Below, in pieces: positions 1 to 5,817 of a stretch of DNA of 5,817 nt. The stretch covers positions 1 through 5,817 of the forward strand of contig JASHPP010000181.1 of the NCBI GenBank assembly GCA_030038035.1. Reading direction: 5' to 3'. The stretch comes from Trebonia sp. GTDB taxonomy: Bacteria; Actinomycetota; Actinomycetes; Streptosporangiales; Streptosporangiaceae. The notes below the pieces were generated by a model. It worked only from the letters and a program-made list of their open reading frames with translations. It was not told the DNA's origin and did no database searches. The position numbers and the translations under genes are program-made. Every line of letters begins with the position of its first letter. The stretch's first letter is position 1.

Positions 1-72
1 CTCGGCACCGCCGTCCTGCACGACCCCGAGGTATTGCCCTACCTCGCCCTCCCGGTCCCGCGCCGCTCCTAG
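1..72 (+). CDS. 3' end of an unidentified protein-coding gene
   Basis: The first 72 bases read in frame 1 as 23 codons and a TAG stop, ending in the residues LALPVPRRS. All but one of the sense codons end in G or C, which is strong coding bias for this genome. The gene starts outside the window. The tail is too short and too generic (proline-, leucine- and alanine-rich) to assign a family, and no motif is recognisable. It runs in the same direction as the secreted-protein gene, whose start is 102 nt further on, so co-transcription is possible but not shown. Confidence 0.6.
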   Translation, partial: LGTAVLHDPEVLPYLALPVPRRS

Positions 73-131
73 GCGGAAACCCGGGCAAACCCCAACCGCC
101 CGCCGTGCCGTGCCGTCCTAGCGATGAGAGC

Positions 132-167
132 ATGAGCACGTGCCGGAAGAAGTGCCGGAAGAAGTGA
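132..167 (+). other. leader micro-ORF with tandem repeat (MSTCRKKCRKK)
   Basis: A tandem duplication of the 12-mer GTGCCGGAAGAA lies at 140-163. It sits in an 11-codon ATG...TGA reading frame encoding MSTCRKKCRKK, whose stop ends 7 nt before the ATG of the secreted-protein gene. The nonamer TGAGAGCAT also occurs twice, at 125-133 and 165-173. The repeat duplicates GGAAGAAG, which resembles a Shine-Dalgarno sequence, so one copy may serve as the ribosome binding site of the downstream gene. Translation of the micro-ORF is unproven; the repeat could equally be a chance slippage product. Confidence 0.3.
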
Positions 168-174
168 GAGCATC

Positions 175-1110
175 ATGAAGCGGACATGGCTGCGTACATC
201 ACTGGCCCTGTCGGGCCGCGCGGCGCTGGCCCTGGCAACCGCGGCCGCCGCCATCACCGCGGCGGCCACCGCCGCCTCGGCGGGCGACGGGCCGCCGGGA
301 TTCTGGTACGGCACGGACAGCTGGCCGGTCACCGTGAGCGGTAGCGCGCCCTACAGCGAGCCCGACATCGGCGGCGCCTACGGCGGCTACGCCGGCATGA
401 CCGGGAACTGGGCCTACTGGCTGGGCTGCAGCGGCACCGAGCACTTCCTTGCCTGGTCCGCCACCGACAGCGCGCAGGCGGACACCAACTTCACCAAGTA
501 CGGCAAGGGCATCGGCACCGCCGTGTACTGGTTCATGGGCGGCCCCGGCGTCGACCCCGGCTACAACGGGACCGCCGCCGAGGCCAGCGCCTGGGGCGCG
601 CGGCAGGCGGCGCGGACGCTGGCCGACGTCGCGGGCGAGCACGTGACCTACCCGGTCATCTGGGCCGACGTCGAGCTTCCCGGTGACACCCCGGCCCCCG
701 ACAACGGCTGGAGCACCGTGTACACCTCGCCGTGCAGCGGGACGGTCAAGGTGAGCTCCGTCTCCGCCGCCCTGGACCGCGCCGACTTCAACGGCTTCGC
801 GGACTACATCACCACGCACTCGTCCTACAAGGTCGGCGTCTACTGCGCGCCGAAGATCTGGACGCAGATCTTCGGCACCGGCGTCTACGCCTCGATCCCC
901 AACACCTACGAGTGGACCTACGAGCCGGAGACCGCGAGCCTGTCCGACGCTCCGCAGGGGTGGTGCCTGAAGTCCGGCGGCTGCGCGCAGTTCTTCGGCG
1001 GGCAGACGAGCTCAGGCAAGTACGCGCTGATGTGGCAGTGGTCAGGCGGGGGCGGGGTCAGGAACGGGGTCGGCGACTTCGACCAGATCGACGGAAGCAG
1101 GATGAGCTAG
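175..1110 (+). CDS. secreted GH25-like (lysozyme-fold) glycoside hydrolase-like protein
   Basis: This 311-residue protein begins with a Sec signal peptide: a basic start (KRTWLR), a long Ala/Leu stretch and an ASA site predicting cleavage after about residue 36. The mature part has features of the GH25/DUF1906-like TIM-barrel hydrolases that act on peptidoglycan or glycans outside the cell. These are a strand ending in an acidic pair (YPVIWADVE, with D165 and E167), a strand VGVYCAPKIW near 220-229, and a C-terminal block MWQWSGGGGVRNGVGDFDQID (286-306) resembling the GH25 ending WQY...G..G.vD. Five cysteines (85, 187, 224, 264, 270) suggest disulfides in an exported protein. No cell-wall-binding repeat or membrane anchor is seen. 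The ATG at 175 is chosen because it gives the complete signal peptide; upstream are only the GGAAG-like repeats. The family call rests on remembered motifs, so activity and substrate are inferred. The gene ends convergently to prfC with a 62-nt gap. Confidence 0.65.
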   Translation: MKRTWLRTSLALSGRAALALATAAAAITAAATAASAGDGPPGFWYGTDSWPVTVSGSAPYSEPDIGGAYGGYAGMTGNWAYWLGCSGTEHFLAWSATDSAQADTNFTKYGKGIGTAVYWFMGGPGVDPGYNGTAAEASAWGARQAARTLADVAGEHVTYPVIWADVELPGDTPAPDNGWSTVYTSPCSGTVKVSSVSAALDRADFNGFADYITTHSSYKVGVYCAPKIWTQIFGTGVYASIPNTYEWTYEPETASLSDAPQGWCLKSGGCAQFFGGQTSSGKYALMWQWSGGGGVRNGVGDFDQIDGSRMS

Positions 1111-1133
1111 GCACGCACCACCGCTCGTTCGGC

Positions 1134-1165
1134 TGAAAAGAAAGAGATCTGACCCGCACCTGCGG
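1134..1165 (-). terminator. candidate terminator downstream of prfC
   Basis: Read on the minus strand just after the prfC stop, a short hairpin CCGC-AGGT-GCGG (1165-1154) is followed within a few bases by the pyrimidine-rich run TCTCTTTCTTTTC. This has the shape of an intrinsic terminator, but the stem is only 4 bp and the T run is interrupted by C. It lies in the 62-nt gap between two convergent genes. No matching terminator is seen for the rightward gene. Confidence 0.35.
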
Positions 1166-1172
1166 CGAGACC

Positions 1173-2786
1173 TCAGCCGGCCAGCAGCGGCTCGAGCAGC
1201 AGGCCGGGGTGCTCGCGCTCGATCTGCCCGAGCCGCCACTTGTCCCGCAGCAGCGCCAGCATGGCGCCGTCCTGGCGGCGGGTCAGCACCTCGGCGGCAC
1301 GCTGCCCGGCCAGCAGCCTGGCGCCCTCGGCGTCGGTCCGCCTGGCCAGCGTGTAGTCCAGATGGTCGAGCTCGGCCTGGGCGCCGAACTCGTGCTCGAG
1401 CCGGTGCAGCACGACGTCGAACTGCAGCGGGCCCACCGCGGCGAGCACCGGCGCCTGGTCGCCGCGCAGGTCGGAGGACAGCACCTGGACCACGCCCTCG
1501 GCGTCCAGCTGGTCGATCCCGCGCCGGAACTGCTTGTGCTTGCCCGCCTGCCTGCTGCGGACCACCGCGAAGTGCTCGGGCGCGAAGCTCGGTATGGGCG
1601 GGAACTCGACCGGGACGCCGGAGTACAGCGTGTCGCCCGGGCGCAGCGCGGCGGCGTTGACCAGCCCGATCACGTCACCGGGAAAGGCCTCGTCGACCGT
1701 CTCCCGGTCCTGGCCGAACATCGCCTGCGCGTACTTGGTGGCGAACGGGCGCCCGGTCGCGGCGTGGGTGAGCACCATGCCGCGCTCGAACCGGCCCGAG
1801 CAGACCCGTACGAACGCCACCCTGTCCCGGTGCGCCGGGTCCATGTTGGCCTGCACCTTGAACACCAGCCCGGAGAAGGGCGCGCCGACCGGCCGGGGTA
1901 CGCCGTCCGCGGACACCCGGGCCGCCGGTCCTGGGGCCAGCGCGCGCATCGCGTCGAGCAGCCTGCGCACGCCGAAGTTCGGCAGCGCCGCGCCGAACAG
2001 CACCGGAGACGACTCACCGGCCAGGAACGACGGCATGTCGAGCCGGGCGCCGATCTCGTCAAGCAGCGTCAGCTCGTCGACCGCCACCGAGTACGCCTCG
2101 CCCTCGCGCTCCAGCGCCTCGTCGGGCGAAAAGCGCTGCTCAAGGGCCCGCTCTGCGCCGCCGGGAGTGCGCGTGTAGGCGGTGTACTCGCCGGTGGCCC
2201 GCTCGATCAGCCCGCGGAAGTCACCGGCCACCCCGACCGGCCAGTTCACGGGCGTGGGGCGCAGCCCGATCCGCTGCTCGATCTCATCGAGCAGTTCCAG
2301 CGGCTCGCGGCCGGGACGGTCCCACTTGTTCACGAACGTCACGACCGGCAGGTGCCGGGACCGGCACACGTCGAACAGCTTGAGCGTCTGCGCCTGGAGG
2401 CCCTTGGCCGAGTCGAGCAGCATGATCGCGCAGTCGACGGCCTCGAGCACCCGGTAGGTGTCCTCGGAAAAGTCCGCGTGTCCCGGGGTGTCGAGCAAGT
2501 TCAGCACCGCGCCGTCGTAGGTGAAGCGCAGCGCCGCCGAGGTGATCGAGATGCCGCGATCGCGCTCCATCGCCATCCAGTCGGAGGTGACACCGCGCCG
2601 CCCCGCCTTGCCGTGCACAGCGCCGGCGTGGTTGATGGCGGACGCGTGCAGCGCGAGCGCCTCGGTCAGCGTCGACTTGCCCGCGTCCGGATGGCTGATC
2701 ACCGCGAAGGTCCGGCGCCGCGCCGCTTCGGCCCGGACAGCCGTGTCCGGGGCAGGCCGTCTTGCTGCTACATCTGTCACCGACAC
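1173..2786 (-). CDS. prfC: peptide chain release factor 3 (RF3), translational GTPase
   Basis: RF3 is a cytoplasmic ribosome-bound GTPase that recycles RF1 and RF2 after peptide release. The 537-residue product (E. coli RF3 is 529) carries the G motifs in order: SHPDAGKST (31-39), RGISITSA (78-84 region), DTPGH (99-103) and NKWD (153-156). RF3-specific blocks also match: SDWMAMERDRG near 68-78, VFKVQANMDPAHRDRVAF in domain II (308-325), and VGPLQFDVVLHRLEHEFG in the C-terminal domain (451-468). The P-loop has S where E. coli RF3 has T (GKST versus GKTT), a conservative change. The frame stays open upstream to 3023, but I chose the GTG at 2786 because an AAGGAG ribosome binding site lies 9 nt before it and homology begins shortly after. 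The extra 79 codons resemble no RF3. The gene appears intact and is divergent from the sigma-BFN gene. Confidence 0.95.
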   Translation of the reverse strand: MSVTDVAARRPAPDTAVRAEAARRRTFAVISHPDAGKSTLTEALALHASAINHAGAVHGKAGRRGVTSDWMAMERDRGISITSAALRFTYDGAVLNLLDTPGHADFSEDTYRVLEAVDCAIMLLDSAKGLQAQTLKLFDVCRSRHLPVVTFVNKWDRPGREPLELLDEIEQRIGLRPTPVNWPVGVAGDFRGLIERATGEYTAYTRTPGGAERALEQRFSPDEALEREGEAYSVAVDELTLLDEIGARLDMPSFLAGESSPVLFGAALPNFGVRRLLDAMRALAPGPAARVSADGVPRPVGAPFSGLVFKVQANMDPAHRDRVAFVRVCSGRFERGMVLTHAATGRPFATKYAQAMFGQDRETVDEAFPGDVIGLVNAAALRPGDTLYSGVPVEFPPIPSFAPEHFAVVRSRQAGKHKQFRRGIDQLDAEGVVQVLSSDLRGDQAPVLAAVGPLQFDVVLHRLEHEFGAQAELDHLDYTLARRTDAEGARLLAGQRAAEVLTRRQDGAMLALLRDKWRLGQIEREHPGLLLEPLLAG

Positions 2787-3132
2787 GCGGCGGCTCTCCT
2801 TACTTCCCTTGCTTCTGCTTCGCTGGCTGGCGCGACGCCCGAACGAGGCTACCCTGATCGCCCCGGGGGTCCGGCGCCCGCCTGCCACGCAGGCCCGGGC
2901 GCGGTGCTCCGCACACGAGGAGCGATCCAAGTCGCGCAACGTGCGGGTGATACAAACAATTCCCCCGAACGGACAGCGGGTTCCCGTCACCCGCGCCATG
3001 ACTGCCCGCAGGCTTGGCCCCAAGCTCTCGTGCCATCTCTGGCTTGCGGCCCTCGGTGACGCGAGAGGCGGCCACCCGGATCTTGTGCGGCCGCGGGGCT
3101 AACCCGGCGGTCGTGTACGGGCACTATGAAGC
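2787..3132. other. divergent intergenic region between prfC and the sigma-BFN gene
   Basis: This 346-nt region should hold the promoters for both flanking genes. On the minus strand TAGCCT (2851-2846) fits the actinobacterial -10 form TAnnnT and would give a prfC leader of about 50 nt, but no good -35 is found at the right distance. An AT-richer patch near 2949-2962 (GATACAAACAATTC) stands out. Around it GCGGGT occurs at 2943-2948 and again at 2976-2981, and either copy can pair with ACCCGC at 2989-2994. Immediately before the sigma-BFN start there is no convincing Shine-Dalgarno sequence. Open frames across the region lack recognisable protein similarity, so I call no gene here. Confidence 0.5.
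2796..2801 (-). promoter_or_regulatory. prfC ribosome binding site (decides the start)
   Basis: The minus strand reads AAGGAG here, with 9 nt to the GTG at 2786. It supports the 537-residue form of RF3 over the longer open frame. A second GTG two codons later (2780) would be 15 nt away and is less likely. Confidence 0.75.
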
Positions 3133-4221
3133 GTGGGACACCCCAGGCCTGAGCTGCCCTCAGACGCCGACCTCGTGCAGCTGGCGCGGCGCGGGTTCAG
3201 GGAACCGATGGCCGAACTCGTGCGCAGGCACTGGGATATCGCGGTCCTGCTCGCCGGGCGGGTCCTGGGCTCGCCAGACCTGGCGCGCGACGCCGTGCAG
3301 GAGGCCGCGGTCGCCGCGATGACCGACCTTGAGCGGCTGCGCTCGCCCGACAAGTTCGGTGCCTGGTTCTGCGGGATAGCCCTGAACGTGTCCAGGAAGT
3401 GGCACCGGCAGCTCCGGTCGGAAGTGCCTGGCCTGCGGCCCGATTGGGTGTCTGGTGCGCCTGATCCGGCGGAGGCGGCGGAACTGGCCGACACCGCGGC
3501 ACGTGTGCGCGGTGCCATCGCCGCACTGGCCGATGGCCAGCAGCACGCCGTGCGGCTGTTTTACCTGCAGGGCCTGAGCCACCGCGAGGTGGCCGGGGAA
3601 CTCGGCATCTCGGTCGGCGCCGTCAAGGCGCGGCTGCACCAGGCGCGGGCGGCACTGGCCCCGAAGCTCGTTCAATTCATGGCGATCCAGGAGGAGAATA
3701 CGGTGACAGCAGCGAAGACGGCGGAATGGGCCGAGGTCTTTGTCTCGGAGATCCGCAGGACCCAGGATGACGACCCCCAGCAGCGCAAGCACGTCATGGT
3801 CCTCGCCGAGCGCGGCGGTGACCGGCGGCTTCCGATCTGGATCGGGCCGGCCGAGGCGAGCGTGCTCGCGCTGACGCTGGAGTCGGTCGAGACACCCCGC
3901 CCGTTCCCTTACAAGCTGGCGGCCGGGCTCGTCGAGGCCGCCGGGTCGCGCATCACCGAAGTGCGGATCACCCGCCTGCTGGACTGGGTCTTCTACGCGG
4001 TCGTGGTCGTGCAGGGACCGGGCGGACCGCGGGAAGTCGACGCACGGCCAAGCGACGCCGTGAACCTGGCGGTGGCAACCGGCGCGCCCATCCGGCTGAA
4101 CAGCTCGCTGTTCAGCGCGCCGCCAACGGAGGAGGAGTCATCGTTTCCTGTGGCCACCGCCGACATTGCGGCTGAAGTCCGGCAGCGGATGCGCGAGGCT
4201 GCCGAACGGCGCGCGCACTGA
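3133..4221 (+). CDS. ECF-type sigma factor fused to a bifunctional nuclease (BFN/DUF151) domain
   Basis: The N-terminal half of this 362-residue protein is an ECF-like sigma factor. Region 2 spans about 12-93, with DLVQLARRG, DLARDAVQEA (49-58) and FGAWFCGIALNVSRKW (75-90). Region 4 spans about 123-180, with the helix-turn-helix GLSHREVAGELGISVGAVKA (147-166). The C-terminal part (about 200-330) matches the BFN/DUF151 family: LPIWIGPAEA (233-242), a helix after RPFPYKL (256-262), and VDARPSDAVNLAVATGAPI (302-320). Some BFN members are reported to degrade DNA and RNA. A charged tail ends the protein. The GTG at 3133 is the first possible start, since an in-frame TGA at 3127-3129 closes the frame; its ribosome binding site is poor. 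The fusion implies that BFN activity or ligand binding may be coupled to promoter choice, but that is inference. No anti-sigma gene adjoins it. An internal start at codon 191 could also give free BFN. Confidence 0.88.
   Translation: MGHPRPELPSDADLVQLARRGFREPMAELVRRHWDIAVLLAGRVLGSPDLARDAVQEAAVAAMTDLERLRSPDKFGAWFCGIALNVSRKWHRQLRSEVPGLRPDWVSGAPDPAEAAELADTAARVRGAIAALADGQQHAVRLFYLQGLSHREVAGELGISVGAVKARLHQARAALAPKLVQFMAIQEENTVTAAKTAEWAEVFVSEIRRTQDDDPQQRKHVMVLAERGGDRRLPIWIGPAEASVLALTLESVETPRPFPYKLAAGLVEAAGSRITEVRITRLLDWVFYAVVVVQGPGGPREVDARPSDAVNLAVATGAPIRLNSSLFSAPPTEEESSFPVATADIAAEVRQRMREAAERRAH
3689..3705 (+). promoter_or_regulatory. internal ribosome binding site and in-frame GTG at the sigma/BFN junction
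   Basis: AGGAGGAG at 3689-3696 is followed after 6 nt by a GTG (3703-3705) that is codon 191 of the sigma-BFN frame. This is the best Shine-Dalgarno and start combination seen in the window, much better than that of the gene's own start. It falls exactly between the end of sigma region 4 and the BFN domain. Starting here would yield a 172-residue protein, close to the size of stand-alone actinobacterial BFN proteins. It may be a working second start or a relic of two once-separate genes. Confidence 0.55.
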
Positions 4222-4242
4222 TCCGTCTCGGACCCCGGAACG

Positions 4243-4277
4243 AGCGCGGCGCCCGCTGACCGGTAGCCGCCAAGTGG

Positions 4278-4280
<3 letters not shown>
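4243..4280. terminator. weak hairpins between convergent genes
   Basis: The 56-nt gap between the sigma-BFN stop and the stop of the UvrA-like pseudogene holds an imperfect GC-rich hairpin (4243-4257, AGCG...CGCT-type arms with one mismatch). A 5-bp inverted repeat, TGACC (4257-4261) with GGTCA (4276-4280), overlaps the pseudogene stop. There is no T run, so if these terminate transcription they are of the T-less type. The call is weak. Confidence 0.25.
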
Positions 4281-5238
<958 letters not shown>

Positions 5239-5242
<4 letters not shown>

Positions 5243-5586
5243 CGGTCCTGAAGCAGCCCAAGGACGTTGCCGTCGGGATCGGTGACAGTGGCCATCAGGC
5301 GGCCGCCGCCGACGTCGCGCGGGGGCTCCTTCACGTTGGCGCCCGCCGCGGTCACCTCGGCCAGCTTCGCCTCGATGTCGGCCACGTGCCAGTAGGCCAC
5401 CGGCGAGGTCATGCCGCTGTTCGGCACCAGCCCGATCTGCTGTCCCTCGGCCTCGTAGCCGACGTAGTAAGGCGCGTCCGCCATCGGCGCCACGCCGAGC
5501 AGGGCGGTGTACACCGCCTTGGCCGCCTCGAGGTCGGTTACCGGATGCAGCACGGTCTTGATGCCCTGGGTGGAAGAACCGGTCAT
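5239..5586 (-). CDS. VOC (glyoxalase/bleomycin-resistance fold) family protein
   Basis: This small cytoplasmic protein of 115 residues has a VOC-type beta-alpha-beta-beta-beta pattern: [20 protein letters not shown] (12-31), [13 protein letters not shown] (43-55), [20 protein letters not shown] (64-83) and [17 protein letters not shown] (97-113). VOC proteins include metal-dependent lyases and dioxygenases as well as antibiotic-binding proteins. The usual Glu metal ligand at the end of the last strand (DPxGN.iEL) is Gly110 here, so a canonical metalloenzyme site is doubtful and binding or sequestration is possible. The ATG at 5586 has GAGGAG five nt upstream. The stop overlaps the start of the UvrA-like gene (ATGA, 5242-5239), so the two would be translationally coupled. 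In its intact state the pair may have formed a resistance unit; that is inference. The substrate is unknown. Confidence 0.85.
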
Positions 5587-5591
5587 GGTCG

Positions 5592-5597
5592 CTCCTC
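5592..5597 (-). promoter_or_regulatory. ribosome binding site of the VOC gene
   Basis: The minus strand reads GAGGAG, 5 nt before the ATG at 5586. It supports that start for the 115-residue VOC protein. Confidence 0.7.
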
Positions 5598-5735
5598 AAG
5601 TCGTGGCAGCCCATCGCCTTGGCTGTCGATTCGCGTCTTGTCAGAAGTATGGCGACGGCGAACCAGGGGACGCTTCTCCATTCCTGACCAGTCTCGTCAC
5701 CTCGCCCGGGGTCGTCATGGCAAGGACGAAGCGAC

Positions 5736-5771
5736 CTACGTAGCCTCGCGACCGATGCGATCCCGATCGCA
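5736..5771. repeat. palindrome cluster upstream of the VOC gene, candidate operator
   Basis: Two perfect palindromic elements lie 12 nt apart: CTACGTAG (5736-5743) and TGCGATC-CC-GATCGCA (5756-5771, 7-bp arms). They are about 150-185 nt upstream of the VOC start. Such symmetry suits a dimeric repressor site, but no regulator gene is visible. The 2-nt spacer and absent T run argue against a terminator. Confidence 0.35.
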
Positions 5772-5817
5772 AGCCGGACCAGCACGGCCGCCAGGAAAAA
5801 GAAAAGCACGTCCCACC

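Larger units (their letters stand above)
5587..5817. other. upstream region of the VOC gene; no supported gene
   Basis: These 231 nt run from the VOC start to the window edge. The minus strand stays open in one frame from the edge and begins with a hydrophobic run (LFFFLAAVLVRLAIGIASVARL) that could be the membrane segment of a gene entering from outside. The frame soon loses G/C third-position bias and runs on under the VOC gene without recognisable similarity, so I do not call it. A CATACT on the minus strand near 5646-5651 resembles a -10 box but lacks a -35. The palindromes at 5736-5771 are listed separately. Confidence 0.35.

Noticed and set aside
199..819. 206-codon minus-strand frame opposite the secreted-protein gene
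   Set aside because: It is an antisense shadow with low-complexity Gly/Arg/Ala/Val composition and no motif.
2967..2988. Possible ECF promoter (GAAC...CGTC) for self-activation of the sigma-BFN gene
   Set aside because: The spacer is only 14 nt, shorter than usual for ECF promoters, and the site lies about 145 nt before the start. It is not supported.
2787..3023. 79-codon N-terminal extension of prfC
   Set aside because: It has no similarity to RF3, has an Arg/Cys-rich composition, and a good AAGGAG site points to the GTG at 2786.
1209..3059. Long plus-strand open frame of 616 codons opposite prfC
   Set aside because: It mirrors the prfC frame and is an artefact of high GC third-position bias. 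The translation is Gln/His/Arg-rich with no recognisable domain, whereas the minus strand gives an unmistakable RF3.
3126..3152. Short ATG frame (MKRGTPQA) overlapping the sigma-BFN start
   Set aside because: It has only eight codons, no ribosome binding site and no conservation evidence; ATG frames this short arise by chance.
3160..3792. 210-codon minus-strand frame opposite the sigma region
   Set aside because: The plus strand carries clear sigma region 2 and 4 motifs; the antisense translation resembles nothing.

Overview
The window is very GC-rich and its genes have G or C at nearly every third codon position. GTG starts, a Sec-type secreted protein and the gene families present all point to a chromosomal stretch of a high-GC actinomycete. 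I cannot name the genus. I see no tRNA, rRNA, CRISPR array, insertion sequence or phage module.

Layout from left to right: (1) the last 23 codons of a rightward gene whose body lies outside the window; (2) a rightward gene for a secreted GH25-like (lysozyme-fold) protein, preceded by a leader with a tandem 12-nt repeat; (3) a leftward, convergent prfC gene for peptide chain release factor 3; (4) a 346-nt divergent intergenic region; (5) a rightward gene fusing an ECF-type sigma factor (regions 2 and 4) to a complete bifunctional nuclease (BFN/DUF151) domain, with a strong internal ribosome binding site and in-frame GTG exactly at the domain junction; (6) a leftward, convergent two-gene unit in which a VOC (glyoxalase-fold) gene overlaps by ATGA a UvrA-like ABC-ATPase gene; (7) about 230 nt upstream of that unit with a small cluster of palindromes.

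The UvrA-like gene is broken. Almost the whole N-terminal ATPase half is deleted, two further blocks are missing from the C-terminal half, the reading frame changes three times, and a 9-nt tandem repeat has expanded inside the second ATPase domain. It looks like a decaying daunorubicin-resistance-type UvrA paralogue, although sequencing or assembly error in part of it cannot be excluded.

The most interesting object is the sigma-BFN gene. It joins a transcription-initiation module to a domain of a family with reported DNase/RNase activity. Its internal start suggests that one gene yields both a full-length fusion and a free BFN protein. No anti-sigma gene is visible beside it. The remaining genes look like ordinary neighbours and are not obviously one functional system.
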